Positions 46,041-53,656 of a DNA stretch of 53,911 nucleotides are shown here, piece by piece. This stretch comes from PNAI01 sp964575715. Lineage in GTDB: Bacteria; Pseudomonadota; Alphaproteobacteria; Rhizobiales; Xanthobacteraceae. A model generated the notes under the pieces. That model did no database searches and had not been told where the DNA came from. It was given only the letters and a program-made list of their open reading frames with translations. The DNA is taken from NCBI GenBank assembly GCA_964575715.1, contig CAZNSG010000138.1, positions 1-53,911 of the forward strand, in the 5' to 3' direction. The number at the start of each line of letters is the position of its first letter. The first letter of the stretch is position 1. The translations under genes and the position numbers were made by a program.

Positions 46041-46203
46041 TTCGTCATTCCGGGGCGCCCGCCCAACGGGTCCGGCCACGCAAGTCGGCTTTAGCCGACT
46101 TGCGCTCTCATAACGCCGATCTCGGGTAAACCCGAGATCGGATTGCAGAAGATTCCAAGTCGGCCAAGGCCGACTTGGATCGCGGCTCAGCCGGAATGAC
46201 GAA
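46041..46203. repeat. Composite palindromic repeat
   Basis: The outer arms TTCGTCATTCCGG and CCGGAATGACGAA enclose three palindromes: 46079-46104 (CGCAAGTCGGCT arms), 46116-46141 (CCGATCTCGGGT arms) and 46155-46178 (CCAAGTCGGCC arms). The inner 88 bases are shared with 39716-39803, although the outer arms differ. Confidence 0.8.
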
Positions 46204-46231
46204 TTGAGAAAGTTCGTATTAGCAGTCTGCG

Positions 46232-46376
46232 GAAAAACTCCTCTTGGTCATTCCGGGGCCGGCAGAAGGCCGGAGCCCGGAATCCATAACCCCTGCTTTT
46301 CCGTATTATTTCGACAGGGGTTATGGATTCCGGACAGCCGCTTCGCGGCTTCCGGAATGACGACGAAGAGTTTTTC
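46232..46376. repeat. Hairpin repeat with 19-bp perfect stem
   Basis: The outer arms are GAAAAACTC (46232) and GAGTTTTTC (46368). Nested inside, 46277-46295 (CCGGAATCCATAACCCCTG) pairs perfectly with 46315-46333. It lies downstream of recR within a 530-base gap that is almost entirely repeat. Confidence 0.75.
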
Positions 46377-46386
46377 AGCAAACTGT

Positions 46387-46491
46387 TAGAGCATTTTCCG
46401 GAAAAGTGGACACCGGTTTTCCGCAGAAAATGCGACCAAATAAGGAATCTAGAGCGCGTTTCCGATTCAACCTAATCGGAATGCGCTCTAG
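46387..46491 (+). repeat. TAGAGCATTTTCCGG-type repeat plus TCTAGAGCG palindrome
   Basis: The first half resembles the repeat at 21813-21864 (AGAGCATTTTCCGG, then ACCGGTTTTCCGC and GAAAATGCG). The second half is an inverted repeat, CTAGAGCGCGTTTCCGATT against AATCGGAATGCGCTCTAG (46449-46491). It ends 38 bases before the ModA-like stop. Confidence 0.7.
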
Positions 46492-46528
46492 CTCCAGAGA
46501 TCGACGGTGCCGACGCGATCACGCGGGC

Positions 46529-47329
46529 TCATCGCGGCTCGAAGCCTTTGGCCGTCCAAGCCTGCTTGACCGCGGGCGAGGTCAGGAACGCGATCAGCGC
46601 CTTGGCCGCATCGACCTGCTTGCTGCCCGAGCTGATCCCGGCGACATACAAAGAATAGCTCTGGGCTTCGGCCGGCAGCGCGATGGCGTCGAGACCGGGA
46701 ACGATTGCCGCATCGCTCGCCACCCCGATTCCGATTTCGACGTCGCCTTTCGCCACCGCGACCTCGGTGCCGGACGGCACCAGCTTGGTCTTCGCCTTTA
46801 TTTGCTCCGCAAGCCCCAAGCGTTGCATCAAGCCGGCCGTGTAGACGCCGGCTCCACCGCCGGCGGCCGGGTCGCCAAGAGCGATCGACTTTGCCGCCAG
46901 CAGCGTGCGCTTAAGCGCATCCACCGAGCCCAGGTCGGGCTTGCGTGCGCCCTTCTTCACGAAGACGGTGAAGCCGACCCTGGCGATCTCCACGCGGCTG
47001 CCCGCCAGCAGCTTGCCCTGTTTCTGCAGCTCCTCGTTTTGTGCGGGCGAGACCATCGCCACGTCGGCGGCCTCGCCCTTGACAAGGCGTTCCGTGATGG
47101 CGCCGAGCGTGGCGTAGCCGACCGTGACCTTGTGCCCCGACGATTTCTCGAATTTCGGTAGCAGTTCGGGAAGCAGGGCCCGAATGGAGACCGGGCCGAG
47201 CAGTTTGATCTCGGCCGCACGCGCGGGAGATGGCGCTGCTGCACCCAGCAGCAAACTAGAAAATACCAAACTTGCGACAGCAGCAAATGTCGCCGCAACG
47301 AAATGTTTGAAAATGGAATGCTTGAACAT
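46529..47329 (-). CDS. Extracellular substrate-binding protein, ModA-like
   Basis: Periplasmic type 2 binding protein of 266 residues. The signal peptide runs to about residue 39, ending ARA. Family blocks are LLPELLPKFEKSSGHKVTVG, AADVAMVSPAQNEELQKQG, KSIALGDPAAGGGAGVY and VAGISSGSKQVDAAKALIAF. The fold matches molybdate-type oxyanion receptors, but no modB or modC permease genes are adjacent, so the ligand is uncertain. ATG 47329 has AGGGA upstream. It is divergent from a LysR gene that probably regulates it. Confidence 0.82.
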   Translation of the reverse strand: MFKHSIFKHFVAATFAAVASLVFSSLLLGAAAPSPARAAEIKLLGPVSIRALLPELLPKFEKSSGHKVTVGYATLGAITERLVKGEAADVAMVSPAQNEELQKQGKLLAGSRVEIARVGFTVFVKKGARKPDLGSVDALKRTLLAAKSIALGDPAAGGGAGVYTAGLMQRLGLAEQIKAKTKLVPSGTEVAVAKGDVEIGIGVASDAAIVPGLDAIALPAEAQSYSLYVAGISSGSKQVDAAKALIAFLTSPAVKQAWTAKGFEPR

Positions 47330-47466
47330 GGCGTTCCCTTCTTTGTCCAGGCCGGCTTGTCAGGCGAGCATCGGCGTCGAATTTCCCGAACCAGGGAAGG
47401 GTAGCCTTTTGAGAAAGTCGAGCTATAATATGGTAGAAGCAAAATTCATACTTTTTGGATATGGCA

Positions 47467-48420
47467 ATGGAGCTGAGGCATCTCCGCTATTTCATCGCGG
47501 TCGCAGAGGAAGAGCACATCACGCGAGCTGCCGAGCGGCTCGGCATGCAGCAACCGCCGCTCAGCCAACAGATCAAGGCGATCGAACGGGAACTTGACGT
47601 ACAATTGTTTCGTCGCAAGGCACGCGGTGTTGAGCTGACCGACGCTGGCCGGGCCTTCCTCGACAACGCCCGCGCAATACTCGCGCGTCTCGACCACGCA
47701 TTTGAAACCACCCGGCGCACGGCGCGAGGCGAGCAGGGCCGAATCTGCGTGGGCGTTACGCCCACGGGTCCGTTTCATCCGTTTGTACCGCGTGTCATTC
47801 GCGCGTTTCGGGAAGCTTTTCCACTCGTGTCCGTGACACTGGAGGAGTGCCTCAGCCTCGAACTCATCGAACGCCTGCGAAATGAACAGATCGACGCCGC
47901 TTTCCTCCGCACGCCCGTTGCCGATCCAGCGGATCTTGTCATCAATCCGTTGCTGGATGAACCGATGCTGGCGGCGTTACCCAGCGGGCACGCGCTGGCT
48001 CAGAGCAACGGCGGGCGTGATGCGGCGATTTCAATGAAGGCCCTTGCCGGTGAAACATTCATTGTCTACGGGCGCCCGCAGGGACCGGGGCAGCATGGAC
48101 TGGGGCAGTATGAAGCGACGATTGCGGCATGCCATGCGGCAGGTTTTAGCCCGCGCGTTGGCCATGATGCCCCCCGCATCATATCGACGCTTGGCCTCGT
48201 GGCCGCCGGACTCGGAATCGCCCTGGTTCCGGCTTCTCTGCAGCAAATGAGTATGGACGGCGTGGCATACCGCCGCCTCAAGGGTGCCATTCAACCGAAG
48301 GCCATTCTGACCCTCGCATCGCGCCGCGGCAATCCTTCGGCGATTGTTCGACACTTTTTGAATCTGGTCAAACGAGAAGCGGGAGCTTTTCACATAGGTC
48401 GAGGAAAAGCATCAAAATAA
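47467..48420 (+). CDS. LysR-family transcriptional regulator
   Basis: LysR-type regulator of 317 residues. The N-terminal winged helix-turn-helix is HITRAAERLGMQQPPLSQQI (about residues 18-37), and the effector domain contains GRICVGVTPTGPFHPFVPR and LVAAGLGIALVP. The start is set at ATG 47467 (MELRHLRYF); ATG 47461 is also possible. A TATAAT -10-like box lies at 47424-47429, without a good -35. The divergent ModA-like gene is the likely target. Confidence 0.88.
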   Translation: MELRHLRYFIAVAEEEHITRAAERLGMQQPPLSQQIKAIERELDVQLFRRKARGVELTDAGRAFLDNARAILARLDHAFETTRRTARGEQGRICVGVTPTGPFHPFVPRVIRAFREAFPLVSVTLEECLSLELIERLRNEQIDAAFLRTPVADPADLVINPLLDEPMLAALPSGHALAQSNGGRDAAISMKALAGETFIVYGRPQGPGQHGLGQYEATIAACHAAGFSPRVGHDAPRIISTLGLVAAGLGIALVPASLQQMSMDGVAYRRLKGAIQPKAILTLASRRGNPSAIVRHFLNLVKREAGAFHIGRGKASK

Positions 48421-48510
48421 AAACTTCCGCCTTGGCCAGAAGCGTATGTGACTCCCACGGATTGAAATATCTGTTCTTGTCCCGATGGCAGACATTGATA
48501 GGCGGCTTTT
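48421..48510. repeat. Repeat-like intergenic sequence
   Basis: Read on the minus strand it encodes a pseudo-peptide starting MSAIGTRTDISIRG. As far as I recall, similar MSAIG-type translations are common in intergenic repeats of Bradyrhizobium relatives, so this is treated as a repeat remnant and not a gene. Confidence 0.35.
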
Positions 48511-48548
48511 GCAAGCGAGCTTATGGATGCGCGTCGATGAACCGTGCC

Positions 48549-49919
48549 CTAATCGTCGCCCGCTTTCGCCTTGGCGGGTCCGAGCGTGCGGAAGTGCCCG
48601 CGCGTTTGCAGCCACCAGAGCAAGGCGAGGCTCGGGACCGCGGTCAATGTGCTGATGACAAAGAACATCGGCCAGCCGCTCGCCTCGGCGAGGAATCCGG
48701 CGCCGGCCGAAAGATACGTCCGGCCGACTGCCGCAAGCGCGGTGAGCAAGGCGAATTGCGTCGCGGTATGCAGCGGCGATTGGCACAGCGCCGAGAGATA
48801 GGCGACGAAAATCACCGTGCCGATGGCGCCGGTGAAATTTTCGGCGATGATGGCCGCGGTCAGCGCCCAATGGTTCATGCCGACATAGGCAAGCCAGGTG
48901 AACACCAGGTTCGAGCCCATCTGCAGGATGGCGCCGAGCCAAAGGCACGTCACCAGCGGATAGGCGAGCGCGACAAAGCCGCCGGCGAAGCCGCCGATCA
49001 GCGTGGCGGCGAGGCCGACGCCCTTGACGATGTTGGCGTAGTCGGTGCGGGTAAATCCGAGATCGATTACAAACGGCGTCGTCATGGCGCCGGCAAAAGC
49101 ATCGCATAACTTGTAGAGCACCACGAAGGTCAGGACCACAAAGGCCATCTCGCGGGTGAGAAACTCGGTGAACGCGGCGACGGCGGCTTTGGTGACGCGC
49201 TTGAGCGGACTGTCGCCGGCCTCCCGCGCGTGTGCGGCGGCCGCCGAGGTCGAGCGCTCCGGCTCGGTCGCAATGAGCGTCGTGACAATGCCGATCGTGA
49301 CCATCGCCGCCATCACCACATAGCCGAGCGACCAGGCCGCATCCTTGCCGGTGCCGATCCATTCGAATCCGCTCACGACGTAGAGCGCGCCCGCGGTCGA
49401 CACCAGCATGCCGACGCGATAGGCCGCCACATAGGACGCCATGCCGGCGGCTTGCTCGCTCTCGGGCAGGCTTTCGATGCGGAATGCATCGATGACGATG
49501 TCTTGTGTCGCCGAAGCCGCCGCCACCAGCAGCGCCCCGCCGAACACCAGGTACCAGGGCGAGATCTTCGGATTGCACAGTGCGAGCAGCACGATCGCCG
49601 CTATCAGCATGAGCTGCGAGAACACCAGCCAGCCGCGCCGCCGGCCGAGCAACCGCGAGAGCACCGGTGCGTCGAGCGCGTCCACCACCGGCGCCCACAG
49701 GAACTTGATGGTGTAGGGCGTGCCGACCAGCGCGAACAGGCCGATGGTGCCGAGATCGACGCCGGATTCCCGCATCCACACCAGCAGCGTCGAGCCGGAC
49801 AGCGCCAGCGGCAGTCCGGCGGAGAAGCCGAGAAAGAGCACGATCAGGACGCGCGGCTGCAGATAGACCGCCAGCGCATCGCGCCAGTCGGAGCGGGGCT
49901 CAGTGCTGGCTGCGGCCAT
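48549..49919 (-). CDS. MFS permease, AmpG-like
   Basis: Major facilitator permease of 456 residues with about 12 hydrophobic segments. The N-terminal third (LFLGFSAGLPLALSGSTLLV, TPYTIKFLWAPVVDALD) and SATQDIVIDAFRIE match AmpG, which imports muropeptides for cell-wall recycling and beta-lactamase induction. It starts directly after the rmuC stop (TAGATG), so the two are co-translated. No ampC or ampR is visible nearby. Confidence 0.85.
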   Translation of the reverse strand: MAAASTEPRSDWRDALAVYLQPRVLIVLFLGFSAGLPLALSGSTLLVWMRESGVDLGTIGLFALVGTPYTIKFLWAPVVDALDAPVLSRLLGRRRGWLVFSQLMLIAAIVLLALCNPKISPWYLVFGGALLVAAASATQDIVIDAFRIESLPESEQAAGMASYVAAYRVGMLVSTAGALYVVSGFEWIGTGKDAAWSLGYVVMAAMVTIGIVTTLIATEPERSTSAAAAHAREAGDSPLKRVTKAAVAAFTEFLTREMAFVVLTFVVLYKLCDAFAGAMTTPFVIDLGFTRTDYANIVKGVGLAATLIGGFAGGFVALAYPLVTCLWLGAILQMGSNLVFTWLAYVGMNHWALTAAIIAENFTGAIGTVIFVAYLSALCQSPLHTATQFALLTALAAVGRTYLSAGAGFLAEASGWPMFFVISTLTAVPSLALLWWLQTRGHFRTLGPAKAKAGDD

Positions 49920-51020
49920 CTATTCGCCCGCCTCGAGCTTGCGCAGCGGTGCCGGGATCACATTCGAGGCCGCAATTTCGTCCTCACCGCCGAATTCGAC
50001 CTGGCGGATGCGATCGCTGCGCTTTTCGATCTTCTCGATCGAGATCAGCACCTGGCGGATGTCCTCGTTCGATTGGTTGAAATGCTGCTGCAGCTTGCGC
50101 ACGCGTTCGCCCAGCAGCTTCACATCCTTCATCATGTCGCCGACCTCGATGCGGATGCTGTCGGCCGCCTCGCGGATGCGCGCGTCCTTTTGGATCTGCT
50201 GGATCACCTGGATTGCCAGCATCAGAAGCGTTGGCGACACCAGCATGACCTGCGCCCGGTACGCCTTCTGCACGACATCGTCGAAACCGTCGTGCAGCTC
50301 CGCATAGACCGACTCCGATGGCACGAACATCAAGGCAATGTCCTGGGTCTCGCCCGGGATCAGGTATTTTTCGGAGATGTCAACGACGTGCCGCATGACG
50401 TCCTGGCGCACGCGTTGCGCGGCGAGTTTGCGCTCGTCCTCGGTTTTGCCTTCGCGCAGGGCGGTGATCGCTTCGAGCGGAAACTTGGCGTCGATCACCA
50501 GCGGGCGCTGGTCGGGCAGAAATACCACGCAGTCCGGCCGCCTGCCGTTGTTCAGGGTAAATTGAAACTCATAGGCTCCCTTCGGCAGCCCGTCCTGCAC
50601 GATCGCTTCCATGCGGCCTTGGCCGTAGGCGCCGCGCGCCTGCTTATTGGAGAGAATGTCGCGCAGCGAGGTGACCTGTGAGGTGAGGTCGGTGAGGTTC
50701 TTTTGCGCGCCGTCGATGACCGCGATCCGCTCGTTGAGTTTCTGCAGGCTTTCAACCGTGTGCTGGGTCGAGGTCTGCATCGAATGGCCGAGCCGCTGGG
50801 TCACCGCGTCAAGCCGCTCGTTGACGGCTTGTCCAAGCTGCGTCTGGGCCTTGGCGAGCAGATCGCCCATCTGCGCCACGCGAGCGCCAAGCTCGATCAT
50901 GCGTTCGGTTGCGGCGGGATCGCTGCTCGCGGCCGGCGGCCGCGCAACGAAAATAACAAAAGCGGCAATGCCCAGCCCGATGATGAGGCTCGCGGCGATG
51001 ACAAGGATGGTTTCCATCAT
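49920..51020 (-). CDS. rmuC: DNA recombination protein RmuC
   Basis: RmuC homologue of 366 residues. An N-terminal membrane helix (ILVIAASLIIGLGIAAFVIF) is followed by a coiled coil (about residues 45-130) and the conserved nuclease-like domain with DCVVFLPDQRPLVIDAKFPLE (split at the Asp) and IALMFVPSESVYAEL. RmuC is reported to limit DNA inversion at short repeats, which is notable in a repeat-rich genome. It is first in a two-gene unit with the AmpG-like permease and divergent from def. Confidence 0.92.
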   Translation of the reverse strand: MMETILVIAASLIIGLGIAAFVIFVARPPAASSDPAATERMIELGARVAQMGDLLAKAQTQLGQAVNERLDAVTQRLGHSMQTSTQHTVESLQKLNERIAVIDGAQKNLTDLTSQVTSLRDILSNKQARGAYGQGRMEAIVQDGLPKGAYEFQFTLNNGRRPDCVVFLPDQRPLVIDAKFPLEAITALREGKTEDERKLAAQRVRQDVMRHVVDISEKYLIPGETQDIALMFVPSESVYAELHDGFDDVVQKAYRAQVMLVSPTLLMLAIQVIQQIQKDARIREAADSIRIEVGDMMKDVKLLGERVRKLQQHFNQSNEDIRQVLISIEKIEKRSDRIRQVEFGGEDEIAASNVIPAPLRKLEAGE

Positions 51021-51102
51021 GGGGTGCTTCTAGCCCGATTCTTATCGGGAACAAAGAACGAACGCAATTGACCCGGTGCCGTCGAGCCCTTAAATCGCCG
51101 CC

Positions 51103-51621
51103 ATGGCACGGCGCGCAATCCTCATATTACCCGACAAGCGCTTGCGGCTGGTCTCCAAACCCGTGGCCAAGATCGACGCGGCCACGCGCAAGCTGGTCGA
51201 CGACATGTTCGCGACCATGTACTTAGCGCCCGGCATCGGGCTTGCCGCGATCCAGGTGGGCGAGCCCAGACGCATCGTCACGTTCGATCTGGCCAAGAAG
51301 GATCAGCCGAAAGAGCCGCGCGTGATCATCAATCCCGAGCTGGTCTGGAAGTCCGACGAGAAGGCCACCTACGAAGAGGGCTGCTTGTCGATCCCGGAAT
51401 ATTACGAACAGGTGGAGCGGCCGGTCGCAGTCACGGTGAAATATCTCGACATTGACGGCAAGTCCCAGGAGGTCGAAGCCACCGGCCTGCTTGCCACCGT
51501 TTTGCAGCACGAGATCGATCATCTCAATGGCGTATTGTTCATCGATCACATCTCCAAGCTCAAGCGCGACCGCGTGATCAAGAAATTCGCCAAGGCCGCG
51601 AAACTGGCGGCGAAGAAGTGA
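51103..51621 (+). CDS. def: Peptide deformylase
   Basis: Metal-dependent deformylase of 172 residues that removes the formyl group from new N-termini. All three motifs are present: GIGLAAIQVG (near residue 45), EEGCLSIPEY (near 96) and QHEIDHLNG (near 138), giving the Cys and two His metal ligands. The gene is normally adjacent to fmt; here the two are 1.1 kb apart because a toxin-antitoxin locus lies between them. Confidence 0.96.
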   Translation: MARRAILILPDKRLRLVSKPVAKIDAATRKLVDDMFATMYLAPGIGLAAIQVGEPRRIVTFDLAKKDQPKEPRVIINPELVWKSDEKATYEEGCLSIPEYYEQVERPVAVTVKYLDIDGKSQEVEATGLLATVLQHEIDHLNGVLFIDHISKLKRDRVIKKFAKAAKLAAKK

Positions 51622-51693
51622 TTGTTTTTCCCAGTTTCATCAACCCAATGATATTGCACGAGAATATATAATTTTGACGAAACCAACCACATC

Positions 51694-51712
51694 TGATATC
51701 AATGATATCAAA
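51694..51712. promoter_or_regulatory. Operator-like repeats upstream of antitoxin 1
   Basis: Two copies of the palindrome TGATATCA (51694-51701 and 51703-51710) lie just before the first antitoxin start. The extended 14-mer TCAATGATATCAAA is shared with the site at 52000-52013. A related CAATGATATTG occurs at 51646. Confidence 0.55.
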
Positions 51713-51720
51713 GGTGCCGC

Positions 51721-51972
51721 ATGTCCGACCTGCTCATTCGCAACATCGACCCACACTTGAAGCAGCAGCTTGAGGAGAGCGCTCGCGCGCATCAGCGCAG
51801 TCTTTCGGAAGAGGCTCGTTTGTTGCTCAAGACAGCGTTGCTTCAACCGGCCGCCAAACCTGAGAAGGGGATGGGGACCGCATTGATGGAGTTGGTACCG
51901 GAGGAGTTTCGCAGCGACGATCTTATATTCGAGATTCCAGACAAGTTGCGCAAGCCGCCCAATTTTGAATGA
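51721..51972 (+). CDS. Orphan FitA/StbC-type antitoxin
   Basis: Ribbon-helix-helix (Arc/MetJ-like) antitoxin of 83 residues. The N-terminal strand-helix LLIRNIDPHLKQQLEESARA and RSLSEEARLLL follow the FitA/plasmid-stability pattern, and the C-terminal FRSDDLIFEIPDKL is the toxin-binding tail. It is about half identical to the antitoxin that follows. No toxin gene follows it; only about 14 bases resembling a toxin start remain after its stop. Confidence 0.82.
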   Translation: MSDLLIRNIDPHLKQQLEESARAHQRSLSEEARLLLKTALLQPAAKPEKGMGTALMELVPEEFRSDDLIFEIPDKLRKPPNFE

Positions 51973-51999
51973 TCATGGTCGAGATGTTGCGCTGGGATT

Positions 52000-52013
52000 T
52001 CAATGATATCAAA
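52000..52013. promoter_or_regulatory. Operator-like repeat upstream of antitoxin 2
   Basis: TCAATGATATCAAA contains the palindrome TGATATCA (52004-52011) and lies 11 bases before the second antitoxin ATG. It is identical over 14 bases to the site before antitoxin 1. Confidence 0.55.
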
Positions 52014-52024
52014 TTGAGGATGCC

Positions 52025-52282
52025 ATGGCTGACCTTCTGATCCGAGACGTTGAGTCGGAACTCAAGCGGCAGATCGAGGAACGTGCTCAGGCGCATCGGA
52101 GAAGTCTGTCGGATGAAGCCAAGTTGCTCATCCGAAAGGGATTGCTTGAGGCGAAAGTCGAGCCGGAAGCTGATCGCAAATTGGGAACGGCAATGTTGGA
52201 ATTGGTGCGACCGGAAGATCGCGGCGACGATTTGATATTTGAATTGCATGGCGAAATTCGCAATCCGCCAGACTTTGAATGA
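52025..52282 (+). CDS. FitA/VapB-type antitoxin
   Basis: Ribbon-helix-helix antitoxin of 85 residues with MADLLIRDVESELKRQIEER and RRSLSDEAKLLIRKGL, then the acidic toxin-binding tail RPEDRGDDLIFELHGEIRNP. Its stop overlaps the PIN toxin start by four bases. It should bind the upstream TGATATCA box with the toxin to autorepress. Confidence 0.87.
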   Translation: MADLLIRDVESELKRQIEERAQAHRRSLSDEAKLLIRKGLLEAKVEPEADRKLGTAMLELVRPEDRGDDLIFELHGEIRNPPDFE

Positions 52283-52710
52283 TCCTGCTCGATACCAACA
52301 TTATTTCTGAAATCTACCGGCCGCGTCCGACTACCGTGGTTATCGGCTGGATCGATTCTCAACCAAGCGCATCGCTTTTCCTATGCACTCCTGTGATCGC
52401 GGAGCTGCGCTTTGGGATGGAACGCCTTGAGGCCGGAGCGCGCAAGGAGCGAATACGAACCGCGATTGATCGACTCGAAAACGATCTCTATCACGATCGC
52501 ATTCTTACATTCGATTTGGCCGCTGCTGCCGAATATGGTCGTTTGGTGGCAAAGCGCCGCAAGTCCGGCAAAGTAATAAATCCGATGGATGCGCTGATCG
52601 CCGCGATCGGATTGGCTAATGGCGCCGAAATTGCCACAAGAAACATCAAGGACTTTTCCGACCTCGGTCTTGTGCTGATCAATCCATTTGAAATGGCTGG
52701 CGGTCGCTGA
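52279..52710 (+). CDS. PIN-domain toxin (FitB/VapC)
   Basis: Ribonuclease toxin of 143 residues. PIN catalytic acids are visible in MILLDTNIISEIYR (Asp5), TPVIAELRFGME (Glu near 42), NPMDALIAAIG (Asp near 104) and ATRNIKDFSDLG (Asp near 123). The set is complete, so the toxin is probably active against RNA. It ends 22 bases before fmt, within what is normally the def-fmt operon. Confidence 0.88.
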   Translation: MILLDTNIISEIYRPRPTTVVIGWIDSQPSASLFLCTPVIAELRFGMERLEAGARKERIRTAIDRLENDLYHDRILTFDLAAAAEYGRLVAKRRKSGKVINPMDALIAAIGLANGAEIATRNIKDFSDLGLVLINPFEMAGGR

Positions 52711-52732
52711 GTGGACGCTACGAGGGAATTCC

Positions 52733-53656
52733 ATGCCTCTCCGCCTGATCTTCATGGGCACGCCCGAATTCGCGGTGCCGGCGCTGCGCGCGCTCGCGGC
52801 GGGCGGCCATGAGATCGTCGCGGTCTATACCCGCGCGGCAAAACCGGCGGGGCGCGGCATGGCAATTGCGCCGTCGACGATCGAGCGCGCGGCGCGGCAG
52901 TTGAATCTGGCCGTCGCCTCACCCGCCTCGCTTAAAGATACGGATGCGCAGGCCGCCTTTCTTGCGCATGGCGCCGATGCCGCCATTGTGGTCGCCTACG
53001 GTCTCATTTTGCCGTCGCCGATCCTGCGAACCGTAAAGCTCGGCTGCTTCAACCTGCATGCCTCGCTGCTGCCGCGCTGGCGCGGCGCCGCCCCTATCAA
53101 CCGCGCCATCATGGCGGGCGATGGCGAAACCGGCGTCACGGTGATGCAGATGGACGAGGGGCTCGACACCGGCGCCATCGCCATGACCGAGCGCGTGCCG
53201 ATTTCCGCCGACATGACCGCGGGCGAACTGCACGACATTTTGGCGCTGCGCGGCGCCGATCTCATGCTGCGTGCGATCCAATCGCTTGAACGCGGCGCGC
53301 TGCAATGTGCGGCGCAGTCGGCGGCCGGCGTCACATATGCGGCCAAGATCGAGAAGGCGGAAACCCGCATCGACTGGGCAAAACCCTGGCGGAATGTGCA
53401 CGATCATATTCGCGGATTGTCGCCGTTTCCCGGCGCCTGGTGCGAGCTGCCGGGCGGGGCCCGCGTCAAAGTGCTGCGTGCGGCAAAGGCAGAAGGTTCG
53501 GGCGCGCCCGGCGCGGCGCTCGACGATCGCCTCACCATAGCTTGCGGGGAAGGCGCGGTGCGCGTTGTGCAATTGCAGCGCGCCGGCCGGCAGCCGATGA
53601 ACGTGGACGAGTTTTTGCGCGGGACGCCGGTTGCGCGCGGCAGCCGCCTGGCCTGA
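52733..53656 (+). CDS. fmt: Methionyl-tRNA formyltransferase
   Basis: Formylates initiator Met-tRNA; 307 residues. The N-terminal domain starts LRLIFMGTPEFAVPALRAL and contains FNLHASLLPRWRGAAPINRA with the conserved SLLPRWRG. A C-terminal OB-like domain begins near residue 205. ATG 52733 has GAGGG about six bases upstream and matches the family start; a longer in-frame start would overlap the toxin gene. The remaining 255 bases to the window end show no gene. Confidence 0.95.
   Translation: MPLRLIFMGTPEFAVPALRALAAGGHEIVAVYTRAAKPAGRGMAIAPSTIERAARQLNLAVASPASLKDTDAQAAFLAHGADAAIVVAYGLILPSPILRTVKLGCFNLHASLLPRWRGAAPINRAIMAGDGETGVTVMQMDEGLDTGAIAMTERVPISADMTAGELHDILALRGADLMLRAIQSLERGALQCAAQSAAGVTYAAKIEKAETRIDWAKPWRNVHDHIRGLSPFPGAWCELPGGARVKVLRAAKAEGSGAPGAALDDRLTIACGEGAVRVVQLQRAGRQPMNVDEFLRGTPVARGSRLA

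Noticed and set aside
46204..46389. Small ORFs in the 46.0-46.5 kb gap
   Set aside because: They are translations of palindromic repeats, without ribosome binding sites or conserved features.
47409..47429. Full sigma-70 promoter before the LysR gene
   Set aside because: TATAAT is good, but the TTGAGA upstream is only nine bases away, too close to act as its -35.
48412..49779. 455-codon minus-strand ORF
   Set aside because: It lies in another frame of the AmpG-like gene, has Arg/His-rich composition and no family features; the 48549-49919 frame carries the permease.
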